Below the pieces are notes generated by a model. That model did no database searches. It saw only the letters and a program-made list of their open reading frames with translations, and was not told the DNA's origin. A stretch of 64,000 nt of DNA from Salinispora tropica CNB-440. Its GTDB lineage: Bacteria; Actinomycetota; Actinomycetes; Mycobacteriales; Micromonosporaceae. Location of the stretch: assembly GCF_000016425.1 (NCBI RefSeq), contig NC_009380.1, positions 3,910,144 through 3,974,143 of the forward strand, read 5' to 3'. The position numbers were made by a program, and so were the translations under genes. Numbering within the stretch: the stretch's first letter is position 1; every line of letters begins with the position of its first letter. This document shows positions 44,184-55,214 of the stretch, one piece after another.

Positions 44184-45023
44184 CTACTCCCTGTCCACGC
44201 CGGGCGCCGCCGGCCCGACTCCGCCGGCCGGCGTCCCGACCGCGCCGGCGGCCGAAACAACGCCCCGGTCCACCAGCGGCAGCGAGCGTAGCGCGCGCTC
44301 CAGATGCCACTGCAGGTGCGCCGCGACCAGCCCGCTGCACTCCCGGCGAACACCGTTCCCGGCGGCGTCAGCAACCCGCCAGTCGCCGCTGGTGAGCGCG
44401 GTCATCAGGTCAATGGTGGCCGGTGCGGGGTGGGCCGCGCCGGGCGGCCGACAGTCCAGGCAGACGGCACCGCCGGCCGGGACGGAGAAGGCCCGGTGCC
44501 GCCCCGGCGTGCCGCAGACCGCGCAGCCGGCCAGCGCCGGCGCCCACCCGGCGAGGGCCATGCCGCGCAGCAGATACGCGTCCAGCACCAGGGTCGCGGC
44601 GTGCTCCCCGCTGGCCAGCGCACGCAGCGCCCCCAGGGTGAGTTGGAACAACCGTAGCGACGGTTCCCGCTCTACCGGGGTGAGCCGTTCCGCGGTCTCG
44701 CAGACCGCACTCGCCGCCGTGTAACGGGGGTAGTCACCGAGGAGGCGCTTGCCGTACAGGTCGATGCCCTCGACCTGGCTGACCGTGTGCAACGAGCTTC
44801 CCTGGTGGCCCTTCGGGTCGCCGGCGAGTTGCAGGTCGACGTGGCCGAAGGGCTCCAGCCGGGCTCCGAACCTGCTGGTGGTCCGGCGCACTCCGCGGGC
44901 CACCGCACGCAGCCGCCCGTGCCGGCGGGTGAGCAGGGTGATGATGCGGTCCGACTCGCCGAGCTTCTGCACGCGCAGCACCACCGCGTCGTCGCGGTAG
45001 AGCTGTCGGCGGTACCCGGCCAT
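44184..45023 (-). CDS. recO: DNA repair protein RecO
   Basis: This 279-residue recombination mediator loads RecA with RecR. The N-terminal OB fold holds [20 protein letters not shown], and a zinc module follows ([13 protein letters not shown] with a distal CLDC). The C-terminal tail is Gly/Ala-rich. It precedes uppS closely, the usual actinobacterial order, but an acyltransferase gene separates it from era. Confidence 0.93.
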   Translation of the reverse strand: MAGYRRQLYRDDAVVLRVQKLGESDRIITLLTRRHGRLRAVARGVRRTTSRFGARLEPFGHVDLQLAGDPKGHQGSSLHTVSQVEGIDLYGKRLLGDYPRYTAASAVCETAERLTPVEREPSLRLFQLTLGALRALASGEHAATLVLDAYLLRGMALAGWAPALAGCAVCGTPGRHRAFSVPAGGAVCLDCRPPGAAHPAPATIDLMTALTSGDWRVADAAGNGVRRECSGLVAAHLQWHLERALRSLPLVDRGVVSAAGAVGTPAGGVGPAAPGVDRE

Positions 45024-45087
45024 CGGAGCATTCTCCCTCAGGGTGACAGATCGAGGTCGGCGCGGGGTGGCGGCGGCACCCGGATGG

Positions 45088-46245
45088 TCACCGCGCGTTG
45101 CTGTCCACGCTCCCAGCCTGCACGCGCTCGTTCTCCGCCGACCGGGGCGTCGGCACCACCGGCTGCTTGCGCACCGTCCCGACCTGCCCCGCCGAACCGG
45201 ACGCGGGTTGCTCCGCTGCCGCCTCGGGCGCGGATGCCGCTCTTCGCCCGAAACCGGGGATCAACTCGGGCCGACGCCGAGCCGCGATGTCCTCAACCCA
45301 GCCGACGAGCATGATGACGACCCCGAGCAGGGCGAAGACCAGCACAACCCGGATAGCCAGGCCGAGTAGATTCTGGTGCGACCAACCGACCACGTCCACC
45401 AGCGGGGTGAGCGCGACCACGAAGGCCATGTGCCACAGGTACACGGTGAGTGCGCGCCGGTTGATCAGAGTGACCAACCGACTGACGAGCGCGTTGCGGT
45501 CGATCCACGCCGTTTTGGCCGGCTCCCGCCCGAGCACGACCAGAATGACACCGGCCGACCAGAGGGCGTTGGCGAGCGGATTGCCGTTGAGGTCGAGCCC
45601 CTTTGTCCCGGGCTGGGTCAGGTTCCACCAGCCGCCGAGGGCGACCAGGGCGATCGCGGTCGGCCACAGGACTCGATTGGCGAGCCGGCGCAGCATCCCC
45701 TCCTGGTGGGCGAAGCCCAACATCCACGCCCCGAGGTACAGGCCGAACTGCTGCACCACCATCGGTGGATTCGGGTACAGCCCCAGTTCGATCGCTGCGG
45801 TCAGCGCGTACGGGACAAGCAGGGTGGGCAGCGGGGCCCGGCGGAACAACCACCACGCCAGCGGCGAGACAAGCACAAACCAGAGGTAGTTGCGCAGGTA
45901 CCAGATCGGGCTCAACGCCAGAGCGCCCCAGTGGTTTGCCGGTGGGTCGGACACCGGGAAGAGCCAGAGCAGGACCTTGGGAGTGAGCGGCAGCCCGGTG
46001 AGCAGCATGGCCGGCACGAAGATCGCGGCGAGCATCCAGAGCGACGGCAGCAACCGCCGCAGCCGACGACCGACCGCCGCCGTCCCAAACCGATGCAGGG
46101 ACGCCGCCATCAGCGATCCGGCCAGCGCGAACATCACCGACATCGCGGGAAAGACCAGCGTCATGGCGGCCCACCCGGTTACGTGGTAGACCACGACCCG
46201 TACGACAGCGAGGGCACGCAGCAGGTCTAGGTAACGATTTCGCAT
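45088..46245 (-). CDS. Acyltransferase 3 family membrane protein
   Basis: This 385-residue protein has about ten helices and begins MRNRYLDLLRALAVVRVVVY with HVTGW, the acyltransferase-3 entry with its conserved His. A further motif is LTVYLWHMAFVV. Family members O-acylate surface sugars or peptidoglycan. The ATG at 46245 starts the domain; the open frame upstream lacks similarity and no RBS is clear. It sits between era and recO, which are adjacent in many Actinobacteria, so it looks inserted. The substrate is unknown. Confidence 0.82.
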   Translation of the reverse strand: MRNRYLDLLRALAVVRVVVYHVTGWAAMTLVFPAMSVMFALAGSLMAASLHRFGTAAVGRRLRRLLPSLWMLAAIFVPAMLLTGLPLTPKVLLWLFPVSDPPANHWGALALSPIWYLRNYLWFVLVSPLAWWLFRRAPLPTLLVPYALTAAIELGLYPNPPMVVQQFGLYLGAWMLGFAHQEGMLRRLANRVLWPTAIALVALGGWWNLTQPGTKGLDLNGNPLANALWSAGVILVVLGREPAKTAWIDRNALVSRLVTLINRRALTVYLWHMAFVVALTPLVDVVGWSHQNLLGLAIRVVLVFALLGVVIMLVGWVEDIAARRRPELIPGFGRRAASAPEAAAEQPASGSAGQVGTVRKQPVVPTPRSAENERVQAGSVDSNAR

Positions 46246-46408
46246 CAGCTTGCTACTATTTCCGGTGAGGGGAGGGAAACACAGTCCCCTACCTTCCGCT
46301 GGTGACCTGAAAAGCGCGAGCCCGCCAGAGGAAAAAGTGAATTTCCTCATCAACTCGACGAAGCCGACAAGTCACCTGGAACGGCCGGCTGCAAGCCGGG
46401 CGTTGCGG

Positions 46409-47308
46409 CTAGAAGCCGAGCTTACGGAGCTGCTTCGGGTCCCGCTGCCAGTCCTTCGCCACCCGGACGTGCAGGTCGAGGTAGACCCGGGTGCCGAGCA
46501 GCTCCTCGATCTGCCGCCGCGCCCGGATGCCGACGTCCCGGAGCCGGCTGGCCCGGTGCCCGATCACGATCGCCTTCTGGCTCGGCCGCTCGACGTACAC
46601 GTCGGCGTAGATCTTCATGACCCGTTCCTCGGGGATCATCTCCTCCACCACCACGGCGATGGAGTGAGGGAGCTCGTCGCGCACACCCTCCAGCGCCGCC
46701 TCCCGGATCAGCTCGGCGACCAGCACCTGCTCCGGTTCTTCGGTGAGCATGTCGTCCGGGTAGAGCTGCGGTGACTCCGGCAGGTAGCGGGTCATCACGT
46801 CCACCAGCGTGTCGACCTGGTGCCCCGAGACCGCGCTGACCGGCACGACTTCCGCGAAGTCCGCCAGTTCACTCACCGCGACCAACTGCTTGGCCAGCTG
46901 CTCGCGGTCGACCAGGTCAGTCTTGGTGACCACGGCGAGCACGGTCGCATTCAGCTCGGCCAGCTCACCGGAGATGAAGCGGTCACCCCGGCCGATCGGC
47001 TCGTCCGCCGGGACGCAGAGGCCGATCACGTCAACCTCGCTCCACGTCTGCCGCACCAGATCGTTGAGGCGCTCGCCGAGTAGCGTCCGGGGCCGGTGCA
47101 GCCCCGGCGTGTCGACCAGCACGAGCTGCGAGTCGGGCCGGTGCAGCACCGCCCGGATGACGTGCCGGGTTGTCTGCGGCTTGCTCGACGTGATGGCGAT
47201 CTTCTGCCCGACGATCGCGTTGGTCAGCGTCGACTTGCCAGCGTTTGGCCGCCCCACAAAGCAGCCAAAGCCCGCCCGGTACGGCTGCCGAAGGTTCTCG
47301 GACGTCAC
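46409..47308 (-). CDS. era: GTPase Era
   Basis: This 299-residue GTPase assists 16S rRNA processing and 30S assembly. G1 is GRPNAGKST (about residues 19-27), G3 is DTPGLH, G4 is TKTD, and a C-terminal KH domain includes VIGHRASRLRDVGIRARRQI. The GTG start overlaps the previous stop by 4 nt (GTGA), so it is coupled to the cytidine-deaminase-like gene. Confidence 0.95.
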   Translation of the reverse strand: MTSENLRQPYRAGFGCFVGRPNAGKSTLTNAIVGQKIAITSSKPQTTRHVIRAVLHRPDSQLVLVDTPGLHRPRTLLGERLNDLVRQTWSEVDVIGLCVPADEPIGRGDRFISGELAELNATVLAVVTKTDLVDREQLAKQLVAVSELADFAEVVPVSAVSGHQVDTLVDVMTRYLPESPQLYPDDMLTEEPEQVLVAELIREAALEGVRDELPHSIAVVVEEMIPEERVMKIYADVYVERPSQKAIVIGHRASRLRDVGIRARRQIEELLGTRVYLDLHVRVAKDWQRDPKQLRKLGF

Positions 47309-47682
47309 TCGGCCACCGTCCCGAGGAGCGTGCCATCCGGGGCCGCCACGTGGATCGGGGCGTCTGCGGCAAGGTCACGGACTGCCGCGTGGCCCGCACC
47401 GTCCAGCGTTGACGCCTCGGTCACCACCGCCGCGGCTTCCAGCCGGGTACAGCCAGCCGCCGCCGCCGAGCCCACCGCGAGCTGCAGTGCGGTCAACGCC
47501 AGCGAGGGCAGCGAGACGCTCGCGGCGGCGTACGTCCGGCCGTCCTGGTCCCGGACGGCGGCACCCTCGACGGCACCAACGCGGCCCCGCGCCCCCCGAG
47601 CCAGGACGACCAGCTTGGCGTCCTCGGCGGTCAGCTCCACCGGGGTGGACCCGGTGATCGGTACGGCGGGTGACTCAGGCAT
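47305..47682 (-). CDS. Cytidine-deaminase-like protein without zinc ligands
   Basis: This 125-residue protein resembles the actinobacterial cytidine-deaminase-like family beside era ([19 protein letters not shown], then [20 protein letters not shown]). The HAE and PCxxC zinc motifs of active deaminases are absent, so it probably does not deaminate. It overlaps corC by 8 nt and era by 4 nt. A structural or regulatory role is only guesswork. Confidence 0.75.
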   Translation of the reverse strand: MPESPAVPITGSTPVELTAEDAKLVVLARGARGRVGAVEGAAVRDQDGRTYAAASVSLPSLALTALQLAVGSAAAAGCTRLEAAAVVTEASTLDGAGHAAVRDLAADAPIHVAAPDGTLLGTVAE

Positions 47683-49069
47683 CGGCGGGCTGCCTCTCCT
47701 CGGCTTGGTCGGTGTCGCCCGGGACGTCGGCGGTGTCGCCGCGCCCCGGATCGTGCTGTTGGTCGGCCGGCTCCACCCGGCGCACCAGGACCGTGTCGAT
47801 CCGGTTGCGCCGCCCGGTGGTGCCCTCCGCGAGCAGCCGTAGACCGGCCACCTCAACCTGGGCGCCGGGGATCGGAACCCGGCCCAGGGACTGCGCGAGC
47901 AGGCCGCCCACCGTCTCCACCTCATCGCTGGGCAGCTCGGTGTCGAACAACTCGCCGAGGTCCTCCACGGGTAGCCGCGCGGTGACCCGCACCGCGTCGT
48001 CGTCGAGGTGCTCGACCGGCGGACGCTCAACATCGTACTCGTCGGTTATCTCGCCGACGATCTCCTCCAGGATGTCCTCGATGGTGACCAGGCCGCCCGT
48101 CCCGCCGTACTCGTCAACGACGATCACCAGGTGGTTCCGGGCAGCCTGCATCTCCGAGAGAAGGTCGTCAACCGGCTTGGACTCCGGCACGAAGGTGGCC
48201 GGGCGCATCAACTCGGCTACCTGGAGACGCCGGTCCTCCGGGGCGCCGCCCTGCGTACGCCGAATCAGATCTTTCAGGTAGAGCACGCCGAGCACATCGT
48301 CGACGCTCTCGCCGATGACCGGGATGCGGGAGAAGCCGGAACGCAGAAAGAGCGCCAGGGCCTGGGAGAGCATCTTGTGGCGCTCGATCCAGACCATCTC
48401 GGTGCGCGGCACCATCACCTCGCGGACGATGGTGTCACCGAGCGCGAAGACGGAATGGATCATCTGCCGCTCGCCATGCTCCACCACGCCGCGCTGCTCG
48501 GCCAGGTCGACCAGCTCGCGCAACTCCACCTGGGTGGCGAACGGACCCTCCCGGAAGCCGCGCCCCGGCGTGACCGCATTACCGATCAGGATCAACAGAG
48601 AGGCGAGGGGGTTGAGGGCCCGACCCAGCCAACGCACCAGCGGCGCCACCCCACGCCCCACCGCATAGGCGTGCTGACGCCCGATGGTGCGCGGCCCGAC
48701 GCCGACCACCACGAAGCTGACCACGGTCATCGCCCCGGCCGTGACCACCGCGGCCCGCCAGCCCGCGCCGAGCGAGTCGACCGCGACCAGAGCCACCAGG
48801 GTGGTCGCGCTCAGCTCGGCGAGCAGCCGCAACAGCAGCAGTAGGTTGAGGTGCCGGACGACATCACCGGCGACGGACTGTAACGCTCGGGCACCCCGGG
48901 CTCCGTCGCGGACCAACTCGGCCGCGCGGGCCGGAGAGACGGCGGCGAGCGCCGCCTCGGTCATCCCAATCAGGCCGGCGAGGACCACCAGCCCGGCCGC
49001 GAGGAAGACCAGTTGCACGTCGGGGAGGCCGGCAGCGCCGGCCGTCGCAGCGGCAAGAGAGGCCATCAT
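47675..49069 (-). CDS. CorC/HlyC-type hemolysin family protein (DUF21-CBS-CorC)
   Basis: This 464-residue protein has an N-terminal DUF21/CNNM membrane domain of about four helices, then a pair of CBS domains ([19 protein letters not shown] and [19 protein letters not shown]) and a C-terminal CorC_HlyC domain. Relatives affect Mg2+ or Co2+ transport. ATG 49069 overlaps the ybeY stop (ATGA); a TTG at 49090 is less likely. It is followed by the cytidine-deaminase-like gene. Confidence 0.9.
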   Translation of the reverse strand: MMASLAAATAGAAGLPDVQLVFLAAGLVVLAGLIGMTEAALAAVSPARAAELVRDGARGARALQSVAGDVVRHLNLLLLLRLLAELSATTLVALVAVDSLGAGWRAAVVTAGAMTVVSFVVVGVGPRTIGRQHAYAVGRGVAPLVRWLGRALNPLASLLILIGNAVTPGRGFREGPFATQVELRELVDLAEQRGVVEHGERQMIHSVFALGDTIVREVMVPRTEMVWIERHKMLSQALALFLRSGFSRIPVIGESVDDVLGVLYLKDLIRRTQGGAPEDRRLQVAELMRPATFVPESKPVDDLLSEMQAARNHLVIVVDEYGGTGGLVTIEDILEEIVGEITDEYDVERPPVEHLDDDAVRVTARLPVEDLGELFDTELPSDEVETVGGLLAQSLGRVPIPGAQVEVAGLRLLAEGTTGRRNRIDTVLVRRVEPADQQHDPGRGDTADVPGDTDQAEERQPADA

Positions 49070-49539
49070 CGTGACCGGGTCGACCGCCAACTCGCCAGCA
49101 GCCGGGCTTGGAGGGCGAACATCTCCCGTTCCTCCTCCGGCTCCGCGTGGTCGTAGCCGAGCAGGTGCAGCACCCCGTGCACGGTGAGTAGATGCAGCTC
49201 GTCGGCGGTGGAGTGACCTGCGGTGACCGCCTGCTTCGCGGCCACCTCGGGGCAGAGCACGATGTCACCGAGCAACGCCGGCTCGGCGCCGGCGGCGGCG
49301 TTCTCCCCCGGACCGTGGTCAACGCTGCCCTCGTCCATCGGGAAGGCGAGGACATCGGTGGGGCCGTCCCCGCCCATCCAGCGGTGGTTCAACTCGGCCA
49401 TGTAGTCGATATCGACAAGCAGCACGGACAGCTCGGCGAGCTGATTGACCCCCATTTCGTCGAGGGCGTGCCGGGCAACGGCGAGCACCGCGTCGGTGTC
49501 GACGTCGGCCCCGGACTCGTTGGCAATCTCGATGGACAC
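49066..49539 (-). CDS. ybeY: Endoribonuclease YbeY
   Basis: This 157-residue metalloenzyme matures 16S rRNA. The zinc motif HxxxHxxGxxH is intact in [11 protein letters not shown], and the conserved [11 protein letters not shown] segment precedes it. GTG start. It lies 17 nt after phoH and overlaps the CorC-like gene, the standard order in Actinobacteria. Confidence 0.95.
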   Translation of the reverse strand: MSIEIANESGADVDTDAVLAVARHALDEMGVNQLAELSVLLVDIDYMAELNHRWMGGDGPTDVLAFPMDEGSVDHGPGENAAAGAEPALLGDIVLCPEVAAKQAVTAGHSTADELHLLTVHGVLHLLGYDHAEPEEEREMFALQARLLASWRSTRSR

Positions 49540-49556
49540 TGTCTTCCTTCGCTCTG

Positions 49557-50615
<1,059 letters not shown>

Positions 50616-50772
50616 AGGTTGGGTCGAGTGACCCTGAGCCACCTGCTCTCGATCTCGGCGCCGGGCCGGTCGCCGCGGCGTGCTGGGCGTTGCCCCCATC
50701 GTATCGGTTCAACCGCCGGGGCACCTTGCCCAATTCCCCTGCCCGGCACCGGCCGGCCGCTCCCCACCACCG

Positions 50773-51135
50773 TCAGGTGAGGTTACCGGTCAGCATCGGC
50801 CCGAGCGGCGCACCACCGACCAGGTGTGCGTGGACGTGGAAGACCTCCTGGCCGCCGTACGCCCCGGTGTTGAAGAGCAGCCGGAACCCGTCGCCGAGCA
50901 GACCCTCCTCCTCGGCCACCGCGGCGGCGGTGGCGAGCACCTCAGCGGCGAGCCCCGGGTCCCCCTCCGCCAGGGTGGCCACGTCGGCGTAGTGCTCCTT
51001 CGGGATCACCAGCACGTGCACCGGAGCCTTCGGATCGATGTCACGGAACGCGAGGGTCGTCCCGGTTTGCCGGACGACAGTGGCAGGAATCTCACCGGCG
51101 ACGATCCGGCAGAACAGACAGTCAGTTGTGCTCAC
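50773..51135 (-). CDS. HIT family nucleotide-binding protein
   Basis: This 120-residue protein has a zinc pair (CLFC), the central VLVIPKEHYADV strand and the histidine triad HVHAHLVGG. Members hydrolyse nucleoside phosphoramidates or dinucleoside phosphates. The GTG start was chosen since VSTTDCLFCRIVAGE is the family N-terminus. It lies between rsmE and phoH in the conserved cluster. Confidence 0.93.
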   Translation of the reverse strand: MSTTDCLFCRIVAGEIPATVVRQTGTTLAFRDIDPKAPVHVLVIPKEHYADVATLAEGDPGLAAEVLATAAAVAEEEGLLGDGFRLLFNTGAYGGQEVFHVHAHLVGGAPLGPMLTGNLT

Positions 51136-51191
51136 CGGGGCAGTGTAAGGAAGGACTCCAGTCACCGCCGCCCGGAGCGGAAGAACCTGCG

Positions 51192-51926
51192 CTACCAGCG
51201 GCCAAGACGGGCGGCGAGCACCGAAAGCGCCGCCACCCCGGCGGTGGAGGTACGCAGCACCGACGAGCCCAGGCGCACCGTCCGAGCTCCGGCCTCGGCG
51301 AAGGCGGCCAGCTCGCCCGGGGCAACACCCCCCTCGGGTCCGACCACCAGCACGATCTCGCCGCGGTCGGGCAGCTCCGCGGTGACCAGACGTTCCCCCG
51401 CCTGCTCGTGCAGGACGAACGCCGCCGCAGCCTGGGCGATCCGGCGGGCCACCGCGGAGGTGTCCTCGGCCGGTGCGCCGGCCACCACCGGCAGCCAGGC
51501 CCGGCGGGCTTGCTTCGCGGCCTCCCGCGCGGTGGCGACCCACTTCCCCCGGGCACGTACCCCCCGATCGCCCCGCCACTGGGTGACCGAGCGCCCGGCC
51601 GTCCAGGGAACGATCGTGTCCACCCCGACCTCGGTCATCGCCTGCACGGCCAGCTCACCCCGCTCCCCCTTGGCCAGCCCCTGAACGACGACGAGCCGGT
51701 GGGCGGGGGCGTCCACGTGGTCCCGGGAGGTGATCCGAAGCTCCAGCGCACCCTTGCCCACCGCCGTGACCACGGCGACGGCGGTGCCGCCGCAGCCGTC
51801 AGCGAGCAGCAGTTCCTCACCCGCCCGCAACCGCTGCACGGTCGCGGCGTGATGGCCCTCCGGCCCGTTCAGGGTGGCCGTCTCGGCGGTGGGCAACGAT
51901 TCGACCAGGAACAGCGGCGCGGACAC
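51192..51926 (-). CDS. rsmE: 16S rRNA (uracil1498-N3)-methyltransferase
   Basis: This 244-residue SPOUT methyltransferase begins MSAPLFLVESLPTAETATL. It carries the SAM-binding knot LVVGPEGGVAPGELAAFAEAG and RLGSSVLRTSTAGVAAL. It methylates U1498 of 16S rRNA. GTG start. It follows dnaJ in the hrcA-dnaJ-rsmE cluster, separated from it by a hairpin. Confidence 0.93.
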   Translation of the reverse strand: MSAPLFLVESLPTAETATLNGPEGHHAATVQRLRAGEELLLADGCGGTAVAVVTAVGKGALELRITSRDHVDAPAHRLVVVQGLAKGERGELAVQAMTEVGVDTIVPWTAGRSVTQWRGDRGVRARGKWVATAREAAKQARRAWLPVVAGAPAEDTSAVARRIAQAAAAFVLHEQAGERLVTAELPDRGEIVLVVGPEGGVAPGELAAFAEAGARTVRLGSSVLRTSTAGVAALSVLAARLGRW

Positions 51927-51944
51927 GGTGCCAGGCTAGCGACC

Positions 51945-51983
51945 GTCCCGGTGTCCCGGGCCGCTGGCCTGGGACACCGGGAC
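51945..51983 (-). terminator. Hairpin between dnaJ and rsmE
   Basis: A perfect 13-bp stem (51945-51957 with 51971-51983) lies 7 nt beyond the dnaJ stop. It may end or attenuate the hrcA-dnaJ transcript. Confidence 0.55.
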
Positions 51984-51990
51984 CTCGGTG

Positions 51991-53154
51991 TCAGGCGTGG
52001 CCGTTGAAGGCGTCGCGCATCCGAGAGAAGAAGCCGCCCTGCTTGGTCAGCTCGGCGACCTCCTCGCCCCGGGTCTGGGCGAACTCGCGCAGCATCTGTT
52101 CCTGATCGGCGTCCAGCTTGGTCGGCGTCCGCACGTCCAGATGAACAAACAGGTCACCCCGGCCGGTCCCGCGCAGGTGCGGCACGCCGCGGGCGCGGAG
52201 CCGCAGCATGCTGCCGGGCTGGGTGCCGGGCTTGACGTCAACCGGCTCCTCGCTGTCCAACGTCTTGATGGTCAAACGGGTGCCGAGCGCCGCCGTCGTC
52301 ATCGGGACAGCCACCCGGCAGTGCAGATCGTCGCCCTTGCGGGAGAAGACATCGTGCGGGCGTTCGTGGATCTCCACATAGAGGTCACCAGCGGTACCAC
52401 CGCCGGGGCCCACCTCGCCCTGCTGGGCCAGCCGAATCCGCATCCCGTCCTCAACCCCGGCGGGAATCTTCACGGTCAGCGAACGGCGGGTACGCACCCG
52501 GCCGTCACCGGCGCAGGTGGGACAGGGGTTCGGGATCGTGGTGCCATAGCCCTGGCAGACGGTACACGGCCGGGCCGAGACGACCTGCCCGAGGAAGGTA
52601 CGCTGCACCGACTGCACCTCGCCCCGCCCGCCGCACGCCTCGCAGTTCTCCGGGTGGGTGCCGGCAGCAGCGCCCGCACCGGAGCAGGTGGTGCAGAGCA
52701 CGGCCGTGTCGACCGTGATCGGTGCCTCCACGCCGAACGCGGTCTCGGGCAGGTCCAGTTCGAGGCGCAGGATCGCGTCGGAACCCGGCCGGGTTCGGGG
52801 GCGCGGCCCCCGCCCCCCGCCACCGGCGGCGCCCCCGAAGAAGGCGTCCATGATGTCCTGGAACCCGACGAATGGACCGGCCTCGCCCGGTCCACCCGGA
52901 CCGCCGCCCCCGCCACCCGGGGCGAGGGGGTCGCCACCGAGGTCAACGATCTGTCGCTTCCGGTCGTCGGAGAGGACCTCGTACGCGGCGTTGATGTCCT
53001 TGAACTTCTCTTGCGCCTCCACGTCCGGATTCACGTCCGGGTGGTACTGGCGCGCGAGCTTGCGGTAGGCGCGCTTGATCTCGTCGTCGGAGGCTTCCCG
53101 GCTCACGCCGAGGATGCCGTAGTAGTCCTTGGCCACTGCGTTCGGTGTCCTCAT
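51991..53154 (-). CDS. dnaJ: Chaperone protein DnaJ
   Basis: This 387-residue Hsp40 has a J domain ([20 protein letters not shown] with HPD in RQYHPDVN), a Gly-rich region, four CxxCxGxG zinc repeats ([32 protein letters not shown]) and a C-terminal substrate domain. It stimulates DnaK. ATG 53154 has AAGGCGAG upstream; a GTG at 53136 gives the family-typical start VAKDYYG. It follows hrcA by 52 nt and should share its CIRCE control. Confidence 0.95.
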   Translation of the reverse strand: MRTPNAVAKDYYGILGVSREASDDEIKRAYRKLARQYHPDVNPDVEAQEKFKDINAAYEVLSDDRKRQIVDLGGDPLAPGGGGGGPGGPGEAGPFVGFQDIMDAFFGGAAGGGGRGPRPRTRPGSDAILRLELDLPETAFGVEAPITVDTAVLCTTCSGAGAAAGTHPENCEACGGRGEVQSVQRTFLGQVVSARPCTVCQGYGTTIPNPCPTCAGDGRVRTRRSLTVKIPAGVEDGMRIRLAQQGEVGPGGGTAGDLYVEIHERPHDVFSRKGDDLHCRVAVPMTTAALGTRLTIKTLDSEEPVDVKPGTQPGSMLRLRARGVPHLRGTGRGDLFVHLDVRTPTKLDADQEQMLREFAQTRGEEVAELTKQGGFFSRMRDAFNGHA

Positions 53155-53206
53155 GTTCGTCTCGCCTTGCGCCGACCGCCGGCCCGATCCGGCCGGACGG
53201 TAATGC

Positions 53207-54229
53207 CTAGTTCTGGGCCAGCAGGTCGCCCACGTAGCGTGCCACGGCCCGAACCGTGGCGATGGTGCTGGGGTAATCCATCCGAGTCGGCCCGACCACT
53301 CCGAGGCCACCCAGAATGGTCACCCCTGGTCCGTAACCGGTACTCACCACGGAGGTGGCGCGGAGATTGTCGATTTCGTTCTCGTCGCCGATCCGGACGC
53401 GCATCGCGCTCGGCTCGACCTCCCCGATGAGTTTGAGGAGCACCACCTCCTCCTCCAGCGCCTCCAGGATGGGGCGCAACGACCCCTGGAAGTCGAGCAG
53501 GCCACCGCGGGTGAGATTGGCGGTGCCGGCGAGGGCGATGCGCTCCTCGTGCCGCTCGACCAGCGTCTCCAGCAGGACGGTGGAGAGGGTGGTCATGGCC
53601 GGACGCAGCACCCCGGTCACCTCGTCAACCAACGCCTGCACCAGCGGCGGTGTGTCGGCGAGCCGGGTACCGACCAGCTTCTCGTTGACCAGCTGACGCA
53701 GATCGATCACGTCGTCCGGGAGTATCGGCCCGGGTAGCTCGACGAGCCGCTGCTCGACCCGACCGGTGTCGACGATCATGACAAGCATCAGCCGGGTGGT
53801 GGAGATCGGCACCAGCTCCAGGTGCCGGACCGAGGATCGGGCCAGCGACGGGTACTGCACGACGGCGACCTGCCGGGTCAGCTGGGCCAACAGCCGGACT
53901 GTGCGGTGCACCACGTCGTCGAGGTCAACCGCGCCGACCAGGAAGCGCTCGATCGCCCGGCGCTCGGCTGGGGTCAGCGGCTTCACCCGGGACAGCCGGT
54001 CCACGAAGAGACGATAGCCACGATCGGTGGGCACCCGGCCCGCGCTGGTGTGCGGCTGCTGGATGTAGCCCTCCTCCTCCAGCACCGCCATGTCGTTGCG
54101 GACGGTCGCTGGGGAGACCCCGAGTTGGTGCCGTTCGACCAACGTCTTGCTGCCGACGGGCTCCTGCGTGGCGACGTAGTCCTCGACGATCGCGCGCAGC
54201 ACCGCGAGTTTGCGGTCGTCGAGACCCAT
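53207..54229 (-). CDS. hrcA: Heat-inducible transcription repressor HrcA
   Basis: This 340-residue repressor has an N-terminal winged helix ([21 protein letters not shown]) and the GAF-like dimer domain with [19 protein letters not shown] near the end. It represses chaperone genes by binding CIRCE. ATG 54229 follows GGGGGAAGG. A CIRCE element lies 45 nt upstream. Confidence 0.95.
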   Translation of the reverse strand: MGLDDRKLAVLRAIVEDYVATQEPVGSKTLVERHQLGVSPATVRNDMAVLEEEGYIQQPHTSAGRVPTDRGYRLFVDRLSRVKPLTPAERRAIERFLVGAVDLDDVVHRTVRLLAQLTRQVAVVQYPSLARSSVRHLELVPISTTRLMLVMIVDTGRVEQRLVELPGPILPDDVIDLRQLVNEKLVGTRLADTPPLVQALVDEVTGVLRPAMTTLSTVLLETLVERHEERIALAGTANLTRGGLLDFQGSLRPILEALEEEVVLLKLIGEVEPSAMRVRIGDENEIDNLRATSVVSTGYGPGVTILGGLGVVGPTRMDYPSTIATVRAVARYVGDLLAQN

Positions 54230-54273
54230 CCTTCCCCCCTCCTGCTGTAGCGCGTCGGCCACCGAGGCGTTTC

Positions 54274-54300
54274 CTGGCACTCGACTCTAGCGAGTGCCAG
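54274..54300. promoter_or_regulatory. CIRCE operator
   Basis: CTGGCACTC and GAGTGCCAG are separated by exactly 9 nt, matching the CIRCE layout (TTAGCACTC-N9-GAGTGCTAA) with two altered outer bases per arm. HrcA should bind here and autoregulate hrcA-dnaJ. Confidence 0.9.
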
Positions 54301-54470
54301 TCTACGTCGGCACGCCCGCCAACGCGATGATCAACAAAGATCGACTACCGTCGTCGAATGACGCCGCTGGGCCTCCTACCCGGCCCGACGGGACCGGAAT
54401 AAAGTAATCATCCGGACAACCAGGGCGGCGGCGCGCTGGGCTCGTTGTCCGCCGCACCTACGGTGGCCCC

Positions 54471-55031
54471 ATGACGGAACCACCTCGCCCGCCCATTGGC
54501 GGAGAGCCTGGGCCACCCAGCCCGGGCCCCGACGACCCCACCACCCCGTTGTCCGGGGCACCCAGCCCAGGTAGCTTTCCGTCACCGGGCAGCTACCCAC
54601 CCCACGGCGGTACGCCCCCGCCCGGGGGCTACCCACCCGGCGCTGGCGGCTACCCACCCGGCGGTGGGTACGGCCCACCCGGCGGCTACGTGAACAGCGA
54701 GGACCGGATGTGGCTCCTCGTCGCGCACCTCGGCGGCGCACTCGGCGCACTGATCAGCTTTGGTCTGCTTGGGTTCGTCGCCCCGCTGGTCGTCTACCTG
54801 GCCCGCGGCAACCAGTCACCGACCGTCCGCGCGCACGCCCAGGCGGCGCTCAACTTCCAGATCACCTGGTCCTTGATCGCCTTCATCCTGCTCTTCGTGG
54901 GCTGGTGCCTGCTGTTCCTGCCGAGCATCGCCGTCGTGGTGATCCAGATCGTGTTCGGCGTCATCGCCGCCCTACGGGCGAATGAGGGCCGGGAGTACCG
55001 CTACCCGATGTCGGCCACCCTCATCAAGTGA
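54471..55031 (+). CDS. DUF4870 domain membrane protein
   Basis: This 186-residue protein has a long Pro/Gly/Tyr-rich cytoplasmic head (GGYPPGAGGYPPGGG-like repeats) and a DUF4870 domain with three helices (MWLLVAHLGGALGALISFG, HAQAALNFQITWSLIAFI and a final helix). The function of the family is unknown. A long hairpin terminator follows 5 nt after the stop. Confidence 0.85.
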   Translation: MTEPPRPPIGGEPGPPSPGPDDPTTPLSGAPSPGSFPSPGSYPPHGGTPPPGGYPPGAGGYPPGGGYGPPGGYVNSEDRMWLLVAHLGGALGALISFGLLGFVAPLVVYLARGNQSPTVRAHAQAALNFQITWSLIAFILLFVGWCLLFLPSIAVVVIQIVFGVIAALRANEGREYRYPMSATLIK

Positions 55032-55036
55032 ATCCC

Positions 55037-55074
55037 GACTGGCCGGATCCCGACTGACCGGGTTCCGGCCGGTC
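55037..55074 (+). terminator. Terminator after DUF4870 gene
   Basis: A 16-bp stem (55037-55052 with 55059-55074) has one T-G pair and one T-T mismatch and a 6-nt loop. Confidence 0.7.
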
Positions 55075-55214
55075 GGCTCCGCTGCTGCCAGGTCCCACCG
55101 CCGTCGCGGTCCACGCACGCACCGATCAATCCGTCCGACCCGCCCATACTGACTTCAAGACCGACATTTCGGGTGGTTCGTGGCCACCGGTCGGCGAGGA
55201 CCGGAAGTCGCCGA

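Noticed and set aside
47305-48033. A single 242-codon protein covering the cytidine-deaminase-like gene and upstream sequence
   Set aside because: The upstream part overlaps the CorC-like C-terminus in another frame. The family-typical start is the ATG at 47682.
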